The translations under genes and the position numbers were made by a program. From positions 26,468 through 90,467 of the forward strand of contig JBDRMB010000029.1 of NCBI GenBank assembly GCA_043812455.1: a DNA stretch of 64,000 nt. Direction: 5' to 3'. Positions 35,808 through 42,834 of this stretch are shown piece after piece. The notes under the pieces are model-generated. The model searched no databases. It was not told the origin of the DNA and was given only the letters and a program-made list of their open reading frames with translations. Each line of letters begins with the position of its first letter. Position 1 is the stretch's first letter. The stretch comes from JABHQR01 sp043812455. Lineage in GTDB: Archaea; Nanobdellota; Nanobdellia; Woesearchaeales; GW2011-AR9.

Positions 35808-36523
35808 CATTAGACCAAGAACTGGAACTGGCAAGAAGCAAAGAGCTTGAGCTGTTAGGAAAAGGAAAACAGCAAGGTGTAAGCTTTAGTTCAGGTACTG
35901 CTCTGCTTAACAAACGAAATTTTATACGCGCAGGAGCAGGTCTGGGAATATTGCTGGCTGCCATTCTAGGAATAAAAACTTGCACCTGTGTTTGCTCAAG
36001 CACAGTTAATGGTGTTAGTGAAGTTATCAGTAAAAAAAATAAGTATGTTCCAAAAGGTTTTGAAGGAGTACATTTAGGAATGAGTTATGAAGAGTTGCAA
36101 GAAGTTAGACCATTTGTAAAAACTGGTGATGAAATTAGTGAAGCTTATGAGATGGTTAAAGATAATGATGACTTTACTGGAACAGATTTTAACAATTACA
36201 GAACATTCTTTGGTTATGAACCTGAACTTCCTAATAAAAGTGATATAATGGATTTAACTGTGACTTATCGCTTTTATGATAATGAACTTCAAGAAATCAC
36301 TTTTACTGCAACAGGTTGGAAAGGTTCTAATGATTTAAGAGGAGATCTTTGCCCAGGAGCTTATGGGAAATTAGAAACTCTAGCTACAGGTAAAGAACAT
36401 AGTTATGATGCTTTAAGGGAAATTGAAACAGAACAAACTTGGTCAGCAGGTGATATTAATATTAGTTTTGCATGTCTTGACGGCAGATTTGAGATTATGA
36501 AGTATAGTTTGACTGGGAGATAA
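35804..36523 (+). CDS. Membrane-anchored protein with LGMS-type domain
   Basis: 239 residues. Hydrophobic helix at about 41-60 (AGAGLGILLAAILGIKTC) with clustered Cys (TCTCVCSS) right after it. The C-terminal domain contains GFEGVHLGMSYEELQEVRP, a phrase like the G..LGMS..EV motif of small bacterial BamE/SmpA-type and related domains; this is a weak match. Start and upstream stop overlap as ATGA. Function is not known. Confidence 0.7.
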   Translation: MTLDQELELARSKELELLGKGKQQGVSFSSGTALLNKRNFIRAGAGLGILLAAILGIKTCTCVCSSTVNGVSEVISKKNKYVPKGFEGVHLGMSYEELQEVRPFVKTGDEISEAYEMVKDNDDFTGTDFNNYRTFFGYEPELPNKSDIMDLTVTYRFYDNELQEITFTATGWKGSNDLRGDLCPGAYGKLETLATGKEHSYDALREIETEQTWSAGDINISFACLDGRFEIMKYSLTGR

Positions 36524-36538
36524 TGTCGAGTTAACTTA

Positions 36539-37243
36539 TCATTCTCCACCCAGATATACTTTCTTTATTTTTTTGTTATGAATAATCTCTTTCCCACCAA
36601 CTAAAGCAATCTTGCCATCTTCCAACAAATAAGTTCTGTCAGCCATCTCAATAGCTTTCTTGGCGTTTTGTTCAACAATCAGAATTGCAAGACCTTCATC
36701 CCTCAACTTTTCAATAATGGCAAAAATTTCTTGCTGTAATTTCGGACTCAATCCTAAAGAAGGTTCATCCATCAACAATAATCTTGGCTTTTGCATTAAA
36801 GATCTGCCAATCGCTAACATTTGTCGTTGCCCGCCACTTAGCGCAAACGCTTGCTGTTTTCTTCGCTCTTTCAAGATTGGAAATTTTTGATAAACTTCTT
36901 CCAACCTTTGCTTGATGATATCTGAATTTCTAATGTGATTACAAGCAATTTCTAAATTTTCCTGAACAGTTAAGTGGTCAAACACAATTCTTCCTTGTGG
37001 CATATAACTTACTCTTCTAGAAAGGAGTTGATGAGTTTTTAATTTTGAGATGTTTTTGTTATTGAAAACTATTGCACCAGAATACTGGTCAGCTATACTG
37101 TACACAGATTTGATAACTGTACTCTTTCCAGCACCGTTCGGTCCGATTAAAGCGACAACTTCATTTTCATTTACTTCTAGGTCCACTCCTTTCAGTATCT
37201 TAAGTTCCCCGTACCCAGCACGTAAATCTTTTATTTTTAACAT
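36539..37243 (-). CDS. livF: Branched-chain amino-acid ABC transporter ATPase LivF
   Basis: 234 residues from ATG 37243, chosen because GGGAGGGTGAG lies just upstream; the same frame is open 38 codons further but overlaps livG. Walker A GPNGAGKST, signature LSGGQRQ, Walker B LLLMDEPSLG and a switch His region (LIVEQNAKK) are all intact. One of the paired cytoplasmic ATPases for LivHM. Substrate could be branched-chain amino acids, other amino acids, amides or urea; the family label is not specific. Last gene of the operon, convergent with the 35804 gene. Confidence 0.88.
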   Translation of the reverse strand: MLKIKDLRAGYGELKILKGVDLEVNENEVVALIGPNGAGKSTVIKSVYSIADQYSGAIVFNNKNISKLKTHQLLSRRVSYMPQGRIVFDHLTVQENLEIACNHIRNSDIIKQRLEEVYQKFPILKERRKQQAFALSGGQRQMLAIGRSLMQKPRLLLMDEPSLGLSPKLQQEIFAIIEKLRDEGLAILIVEQNAKKAIEMADRTYLLEDGKIALVGGKEIIHNKKIKKVYLGGE

Positions 37244-37250
37244 TTTAATC

Positions 37251-37985
37251 TCACCCTCCCAGATACGCCTCAAGAACCTTTTTGTCATTCTGCACTTCCT
37301 TAGGCTTGCCGTGTGCAATAACCTTCCCAGCGTCAAGAACAAAAACATAATCCGCAATGTCCATCACAAAATTCATATCGTGCTCAATAAGAATTACGGT
37401 TTCGCCTTGACCTTTCAAATTTCTCAAAATCTCTTTGATCTTAACTCTTAATTTCGGATTAACCCCAGCAACAGGTTCATCAAGCATCAACAGGTAATGT
37501 GGTTTAGCAATCGCAACTGCAAGATCAAGTAATTTCCGTTGACCGTAACTTAAATCATTAGCATAAGTTTCAAGAGGTTTGTTCAACCCCACTAACTCAA
37601 GAACTTTTTTGATCTTATCAATACTATTACGTTTCTGGTTCAGGATACTCCACAACATACTTTCATCTTTCTTAGAGAAAGTTATTCCCAAATGATCTTG
37701 AATCGTTAAATTTTTGAATAGTCTAACTTCCTGGAAAGTTCTTGAAACTCCAGCTTTAGCAATCTTATAATCTTCAAGTTTAGTAAGATCTCTTTTACCT
37801 AAAGTTATTTTCCCAGTATCAGGTTTGATCAATTTTGAAATCACATTGAATAGAGTTGTCTTTCCAGAACCATTCGGACCAATGATAGCTGTAATTTCTC
37901 CTTGCTCAACGGTTAGCTGACAATTATCTAATGCTTTCACACCGCCAAAATTTTTACTGATTCCTCGGATTTCTAACAGACTCAT
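37251..37985 (-). CDS. livG: Branched-chain amino-acid ABC transporter ATPase LivG
   Basis: 244 residues. Walker A GPNGSGKT (about 36-43), the variant signature LSYGQRK, Walker B LLMLDEPVAGVNP and H-loop LIEHDMNFVM are present; the VNP after Walker B is typical of LivG rather than LivF. Starts within the stop of livM (ATGA overlap at 37982-37985) and is followed after 7 nt by livF. Confidence 0.9.
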   Translation of the reverse strand: MSLLEIRGISKNFGGVKALDNCQLTVEQGEITAIIGPNGSGKTTLFNVISKLIKPDTGKITLGKRDLTKLEDYKIAKAGVSRTFQEVRLFKNLTIQDHLGITFSKKDESMLWSILNQKRNSIDKIKKVLELVGLNKPLETYANDLSYGQRKLLDLAVAIAKPHYLLMLDEPVAGVNPKLRVKIKEILRNLKGQGETVILIEHDMNFVMDIADYVFVLDAGKVIAHGKPKEVQNDKKVLEAYLGG

Positions 37986-38854
37986 TCTAGATCAACCCTC
38001 CCAAATATTCCCCGTGGTCGGTAAATTAAGATCAGCAATAATACTACTGCATAGAAAACCATCCTTAACGGACCTAACAGATGTCCAGGTAATGGAATAA
38101 ACCGTAGCAATTCTAATAAGATGAAAATTATAAAAGTTCCAATGATCGAACCACTGATTGAAGCAATCCCACCGATAATTACAATTGTGAAAATGAAAAT
38201 AACTTCTAAAATTGTAAAGTGAGTCGGATCAATGTAAGATAAATAATGTGCTAGAAGACTACCAGCAATCCCTGCAAAGAACGCAGAAATCATCATCGCT
38301 TTATACTTTAATCTAAAAGTATTCTTACCAAGTACTCTTAACCCAACTTCATCATCTCTGGTAGCTTCCAATAATCTGCCAAATGGTGAACGCATCAACA
38401 AATACATGATAAGAACTGAGAGAACTGTGATAATTGCAACTAGTATTAAGTAAGACCAACTTGCAGAAAATGCTATTCCAAAAATTTCCGGTTTTGGAAT
38501 ACCTGGCAAGCCTAAAGGTCCACCGGTTAAACTGCTCCAATTAATAAGTACTGCATAAACAACAAAACTAAACCCTAAAGTTGTCAATGCCAAATAATCT
38601 CCCCTTAGTCTTTTGGTAGCACTTGTTAATATAAAACCAAACAAGCTGGCAAACAACCCTGCGATGATCAATGAGAAGAAAAACGGTACTCCGGCAATAT
38701 TCAATAATGCTGAAGTGTAAGCTCCTACTGCAAAGAAAGCCACATGACCTAAGTTCAATAATCCAGTATAACCTAATGCAACATTCAAGCTTACTGCTAG
38801 GATAATATAAATACCAATCATGATTAAGATGTGAATAAGGTATGCTTCAATCAT
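37982..38854 (-). CDS. livM: Branched-chain amino-acid ABC permease LivM
   Basis: 290 residues with about eight hydrophobic helices. SLNVALGYTGLLNLGHVAFFAVGAYTSALL (about 22-51) is the LivM signature, and the cytoplasmic coupling loop carries SPFGRLLEATRDDEVGLRVLG. Overlaps livH by 4 bp upstream and livG by 4 bp downstream, so the stoichiometry is set by translational coupling. Confidence 0.92.
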   Translation of the reverse strand: MIEAYLIHILIMIGIYIILAVSLNVALGYTGLLNLGHVAFFAVGAYTSALLNIAGVPFFFSLIIAGLFASLFGFILTSATKRLRGDYLALTTLGFSFVVYAVLINWSSLTGGPLGLPGIPKPEIFGIAFSASWSYLILVAIITVLSVLIMYLLMRSPFGRLLEATRDDEVGLRVLGKNTFRLKYKAMMISAFFAGIAGSLLAHYLSYIDPTHFTILEVIFIFTIVIIGGIASISGSIIGTFIIFILLELLRFIPLPGHLLGPLRMVFYAVVLLLILIYRPRGIFGRVDLE

Positions 38855-39726
38855 TTTCTCGCCCCCTTATCAACACCAAACAATCCTTGTGGTCTCAGTA
38901 ACAAAAATAAGAACAGTAAGATGAAAGTAATCGCATCCTTAAATCCAGAAGGCAAAAACCAAATTCCAAAATTTTCTGCTAAACCCAAAATATAACTTCC
39001 AATAATTGAGCCTGGTACAAAACCTATCCCTCCTATAATTGCGCCGGTAAAACCTTTGATGATAAGATTAGTTCCCATAGCCGTCATCAAAGTTTGTTCT
39101 AACGCTATCAAGATACCAGCAACTCCTGCCAAGAATGAACCAAGTATGAAAGAATAATCTGCAATTTTTTTACTGTCAATACCGGTTATGTCAGCTAATT
39201 CCTTATTATCAGCAACTGCCCGGAAATTTCTTCCAAGCTTAGTTTTTTTCATCAGCAGATAAAGTAAGATGAATAATACAACTGAAACAATAAAAATGAT
39301 AATTTGTAGTACTGTTACTGTTGCTCCAAAAATAGTAATAGCTAACGGCCGGACAAATTCTAACGTTTTGATGTTAGGCCCGAACGCAATCAATATTAAA
39401 TTTTCAAACAAAACTAATAATCCTACGGAAGCGATTAATAATATAACATTAGACGATTTTCTCTGCTGTAACGGTCTGTAAATTAATCTGGACATCAATA
39501 ATCCAAATATGCTTGTTAAGGTTAAAGTTAATAAACATGATATGACAAAAGGCATTCCCAGCATTGAGAACGTCCAATACAGCAAGTAAGAGCTAACTAC
39601 TACTGCCACACCATGTGCAAAGTGCATGAACTTGTTTGTGGAATATACTAGCGAGAACCCACAGGCTACGAGAGCATAGATTGATCCTATTACAAGTGAG
39701 TTTGCTAGTATTTGCGTGAATGTCAT
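38851..39726 (-). CDS. livH: Branched-chain amino-acid ABC permease LivH
   Basis: 291 residues, about eight helices. YALVACGFSLVYSTNKFMHFAHGVAV is the LivH N-terminal motif; the coupling loop is TKLGRNFRAVADNKELADITGID. Its ATG directly follows the TAG of the small EF-hand-like membrane protein gene, so that gene and its companions are firmly inside the transporter operon. Confidence 0.92.
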   Translation of the reverse strand: MTFTQILANSLVIGSIYALVACGFSLVYSTNKFMHFAHGVAVVVSSYLLYWTFSMLGMPFVISCLLTLTLTSIFGLLMSRLIYRPLQQRKSSNVILLIASVGLLVLFENLILIAFGPNIKTLEFVRPLAITIFGATVTVLQIIIFIVSVVLFILLYLLMKKTKLGRNFRAVADNKELADITGIDSKKIADYSFILGSFLAGVAGILIALEQTLMTAMGTNLIIKGFTGAIIGGIGFVPGSIIGSYILGLAENFGIWFLPSGFKDAITFILLFLFLLLRPQGLFGVDKGARK

Positions 39727-40035
39727 CTACTCTTCCCTCAACTTTTCTAAATTCTCATAAGTAAGTGGAACGTCATAGCATTCTCTTTCTTTTCCACCGT
39801 TAATACAATATGAAAGATAAGTTTCACGTAATCCATCCTTGTCCCCATCATATGAATGAATTGATAAGGCATTATCAAAAGAATTAAGATAATCAGGATT
39901 ATCAATAGGAGAATTTTTAACCACAAATCCAAATACACCAATAGCAGATAAGAGACAAACACCAAATACTACTTGTGCTTTGATTTCTCCAGGAATTTTA
40001 TAGTACAAGTCCTCTATTGTGTCTATTAGTTTCAT
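39727..40035 (-). CDS. Small membrane protein with EF-hand-like Asp loop
   Basis: 102 residues from ATG 40035, preceded by GGAGG and overlapping the stop of its neighbour. One hydrophobic helix at about 18-40 (IKAQVVFGVCLLSAIGVFGFVV), then an external tail with YDGDKDGLRETYLSYC, a DxDxDG loop of the calcium-binding EF-hand/dockerin type, and LTYENLEKLREE at the end. It is a paralogue of the next gene upstream (DTDKDGYKETYLDV ... LTDDNLEKM). Inserted between the binding-protein gene and livH; an accessory role in that transporter is inferred. Confidence 0.72.
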   Translation of the reverse strand: MKLIDTIEDLYYKIPGEIKAQVVFGVCLLSAIGVFGFVVKNSPIDNPDYLNSFDNALSIHSYDGDKDGLRETYLSYCINGGKERECYDVPLTYENLEKLREE

Positions 40036-40295
40036 TCCTCCAAACACCCAACCATCTTCTCAAGGTTATCATCTGTCAAAGGAATTCTTACTTTACCATC
40101 ATCTTGTTTAACATCGAGATAAGTTTCCTTGTAACCATCTTTATCAGTATCTTTGACCACGATTGAAACTTCTTCATCTTTCAAATAATCTGGAGATACA
40201 TTATTATTAGATAATGTTTTAGTTATAGCAAATGTTAATGACATAGATGCCATTCCTACTGCTACCCCTAACAAATAATCTTTGAATCCTTCCAT
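40032..40295 (-). CDS. Small membrane protein with EF-hand-like Asp loop, paralogue
   Basis: 87 residues from ATG 40295, with AGGTGA 6 nt upstream. MEGFKDYLLGVAVGMASMSLTFAI gives one helix; the tail has VVKDTDKDGYKETYLDVKQDDGKVRIPLTDDNLEKM. The DxDxDGxxET loop and the closing LT..NLEK match the downstream gene, indicating tandem duplication. Longer starts exist but would overlap the previous gene and lack a ribosome site. Confidence 0.7.
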   Translation of the reverse strand: MEGFKDYLLGVAVGMASMSLTFAITKTLSNNNVSPDYLKDEEVSIVVKDTDKDGYKETYLDVKQDDGKVRIPLTDDNLEKMVGCLEE

Positions 40296-40302
40296 TTCCC
40301 AT

Positions 40303-40572
40303 TCACCTATTCCTAGTAAAACGATTATACAAAGCATCAACTATGGCCCCACCCAGAATCCCTGTGCTATAAGAAGGAACTGCAATTACGCCCATTACAA
40401 GAACATCCAATGTCCCCCTACCAACAGTACTTTCAATATTCATAGCATCATTAATTGCGGTACCTATTTCATATCCGCCCCAAAATGTAGCAATAGAAGC
40501 TCCAACAAATCCTGCTCCAACACATAGCATCTTAAGGTTACTAGGTTCATCATTATCAGTATATCTTTTCAT
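40303..40572 (-). CDS. Small two-helix membrane protein
   Basis: 89 residues from ATG 40572, with a strong GGAGGAAT site upstream. Two hydrophobic segments at about 16-35 (MLCVGAGFVGASIATFWGGY) and 55-80 (VLVMGVIAVPSYSTGILGGA), Gly/Ala-rich. Not recognisably related to the two following genes, but arranged with them between the substrate-binding protein and the permeases. Function unknown. Confidence 0.68.
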   Translation of the reverse strand: MKRYTDNDEPSNLKMLCVGAGFVGASIATFWGGYEIGTAINDAMNIESTVGRGTLDVLVMGVIAVPSYSTGILGGAIVDALYNRFTRNR

Positions 40573-40602
40573 TTTTATTCCTCCATCTAACAACCCCAGA
40601 AA

Positions 40603-40633
40603 CCACAAAATAAAAAAAATAAAAAAAAGTAAA
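40603..40633 (-). terminator. U-rich tract after the binding-protein gene
   Basis: Right after the stop the transcript reads a run of U with few interruptions, the usual archaeal termination signal. If leaky, it would make the binding protein more abundant than the permease, as is common for such systems. Confidence 0.4.
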
Positions 40634-40635
40634 AT

Positions 40636-41775
40636 TTACTTCAAAAGTACAGACTCACTATCTTTGATCATGAAGAAATCATAACCAGCAGATGCAATGT
40701 CACCAATCTCATCAAACTGAATCAAATCATTAGATTCTCCTGAATAAGAAGTATCTCTTAACGCTGCTTTGATATCGTTTGCATCAGTACTGCCAGCATC
40801 TTCAATCGCTTCTACCATTACCATGAAAGCATCGTATCCTAAAGATGCTGCAATGGAAATCTCTAGATTTTCATAACCAGGTAAAGCGTGGATTTTGTTT
40901 TCAAAAGCATTTGACTGTTCGATACTTACAGTAGAGTAAATTGCTCCGTCACCATAACCGCTGGCCCAAACTTCTTCACCCTGCCAAGCATCGCCGCCAA
41001 GCATTGGTAAATTTAAACTAAGTTCTTCTGCTTGCTTGAAAAATGCTACCGCGTTAGTTGGATAGATTGGAGCAAAGATTGCTTCTGCGCCACTGTTTTT
41101 AATTTTGGTAATTTCAGTTCTGAAATCAGTATCTGTTTGTAACACTCCGCTTTCGTAAACAATTTCGCCGCCCATTTCTTCAAATGATTTAGTGAAAACG
41201 TTTTTCATACCTTCTCCCCAATCATTCTTGGTGTAAACCAAAGCAACTTTATCATAACCAAGTTCTTCCATCATATATTCAGCACCGACAACTCCTTGCA
41301 ATGAATCGCTAGGGTAAATTCTGAATATACAATCACCTACACTTGTAAGATCTGGAGCAGACGCTGCTACCATCATAACAGGTACGTTAGCACTTTGTGC
41401 AATAGGAATTGCTGGACCTGCTGCTGCGGAACAGATTGGACCAACAATAGCATCAACCTGATCAACATTAACTTCTTTGTTAAAAGCTGCAACACTACTA
41501 GCGCTACAACTATCATCTTCTAAAACAACCTCAACTTCCTGACCGCTAATTCCACCTTGTGCATTAACTTCATTTAAAGCTAAAGTAATTCCCGCAAAAG
41601 CATTTTCTCCCCAAGAAGCTGCTTCACCAGTCATTGGTAATACAACACCAATCTTAATTGGATCATCACTTCCAACTTTCACATATTCTCCAGTCGGACT
41701 TTGTGTACATCCAACTACTGAAAATAGTAACATTGCTGTTACTAAACTAAACATTAGTACATTCATTATTTTCAT
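40636..41775 (-). CDS. ABC transporter substrate-binding lipoprotein, LivJ/K type
   Basis: 379 residues. Signal with lipobox FSVVGC at about 18-23. The two-lobed type I periplasmic-binding fold is plain: IKIGVVLPMTGEAASWGENAFAG, VDAIVGPICSAAAGPAIPIAQ, VALVYTKNDWGEGM and IASLGYDAFMVMVEAIEDAG. The extra Cys in EDDSCSASS and GPICSAA could pair with CIFRIYP. It captures the substrate outside the membrane for LivHM. First gene of the operon, behind GTGGGGGAAAG. Confidence 0.9.
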   Translation of the reverse strand: MKIMNVLMFSLVTAMLLFSVVGCTQSPTGEYVKVGSDDPIKIGVVLPMTGEAASWGENAFAGITLALNEVNAQGGISGQEVEVVLEDDSCSASSVAAFNKEVNVDQVDAIVGPICSAAAGPAIPIAQSANVPVMMVAASAPDLTSVGDCIFRIYPSDSLQGVVGAEYMMEELGYDKVALVYTKNDWGEGMKNVFTKSFEEMGGEIVYESGVLQTDTDFRTEITKIKNSGAEAIFAPIYPTNAVAFFKQAEELSLNLPMLGGDAWQGEEVWASGYGDGAIYSTVSIEQSNAFENKIHALPGYENLEISIAASLGYDAFMVMVEAIEDAGSTDANDIKAALRDTSYSGESNDLIQFDEIGDIASAGYDFFMIKDSESVLLK

Positions 41776-41866
41776 TTTTTACTTTCCCCCACAATTTTTT
41801 AATTGTACCTAAAAAGTGGTTAATGATTCCTGAGAAAAATATATTAATTTTCTGTTAGTATACTAT

Positions 41867-41890
41867 ATATCTATATATATATATAGATAT
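41867..41890. promoter_or_regulatory. 24-bp AT palindrome between livK-type and PhoU-type genes
   Basis: A perfect palindrome with ATATCT/AGATAT arms and a TA-repeat centre. It sits between the divergent transporter operon and the AbrB/PhoU regulator gene, just upstream of the latter's TATA box. It may be an operator for both, though a TA-repeat can arise by slippage. Confidence 0.4.
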
Positions 41891-41898
41891 TTTAGAAA

Positions 41899-41913
41899 GA
41901 TTTATATAAAATC
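41899..41913 (+). promoter_or_regulatory. TATA box of the PhoU-type regulator
   Basis: GATTTATATAAAATC ends 19 nt before the ATG at 41932, so the message is close to leaderless. Confidence 0.55.
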
Positions 41914-41931
41914 ATTGCCAAGAACAACTAA

Positions 41932-42834
41932 ATGAAAAGAAAAATTGTCAAACTCGGACCTGCGACATTAGTAGTCAGTTTACCAAGCAAGTGGGTAAGA
42001 AAAATTAATGTTAAAGTGGGAGATGAAGTAGAATTAGAAGAAAGAGACGATGGTCTGTTAATTAGTCCAGAAAGAACTAGTAGAACGATGAAAGACAATT
42101 TAGAATTCATTAAGCCAAATCGCTTAATGCGCAGAATTGTTGCAGCTAAATATATGAAAGGTGCTGATGAGATTGATATTAAAGTTGGATCGACAGCAAT
42201 CTCAAGAGAAATCCAGAAAAGAGTTGATCAAATGATTGGTATGGAAATTGTTGATCAATCAAAAGATAAACTGCTAATTAAAAGTCTTGGGATCAGCGAA
42301 GAAGATAATATTGAAACAATCTCTAAAAGAATATTATATTTACTCCAATCAATTTCTGATGAAAGTCTTAATGCCATTAAAAACAGAGAGACTGATTTGG
42401 AATATCTGAAAGATATGGAACTTAACGTTAACAAGTTTTCAGAATATTGTTTTCGATTATTAAATAAGAAAGGACATCCTCAACCGAGCAAAACTGCTAG
42501 TTTTTATTGCAGTTTATTTTTGTTAGAAGAACTGGCCGATGAATACAAGAAACTTATCGATCACATTAATGATAACAAGGTTAAATTAAATAATAAATTA
42601 ACTGATATTTATGCTAAAATTAATTCTTATCAAAAAAGCATGAACAAGATCTTTCTTAAATACAATGAAGAGAAAGCATTATCTTTAGCCAAAGAATATG
42701 ATATTATTTCTAAAGATATTGAACTTGAACTGAAGAAGACCAAATCCGTTAAGGAAGCAATTGTCTTAAAAACTTTTGAAAACATTTCCCATATCATAAT
42801 TAAGATCATGAATGAGTTCATGAATATCAATTAA
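41932..42834 (+). CDS. AbrB/SpoVT-like DNA-binding protein with PhoU domain
   Basis: 300 residues. N-terminal swapped-hairpin domain: KLGPATLVVSLPSKWVRKINVKVGDEVELEERDDGLLI (about 7-45). The remainder is alpha-helical, as in PhoU (ETISKRILYLLQSISDESL ... DIELELKKTKSVKEAIVLKTFENISHIIIKIMNEF). Archaeal proteins of this build are linked with phosphate uptake or other ABC transporters; here the divergent neighbour is the Liv-type operon. Its stop overlaps the stop of the convergent kinase gene by 4 bp. Confidence 0.82.
   Translation: MKRKIVKLGPATLVVSLPSKWVRKINVKVGDEVELEERDDGLLISPERTSRTMKDNLEFIKPNRLMRRIVAAKYMKGADEIDIKVGSTAISREIQKRVDQMIGMEIVDQSKDKLLIKSLGISEEDNIETISKRILYLLQSISDESLNAIKNRETDLEYLKDMELNVNKFSEYCFRLLNKKGHPQPSKTASFYCSLFLLEELADEYKKLIDHINDNKVKLNNKLTDIYAKINSYQKSMNKIFLKYNEEKALSLAKEYDIISKDIELELKKTKSVKEAIVLKTFENISHIIIKIMNEFMNIN

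Noticed and set aside
37244..37357. Upstream extension of livF
   Set aside because: It overlaps the livG end, lacks a ribosome site, and LivF proteins begin at MLKIKDL with a strong GGGAGGGTGAG upstream.
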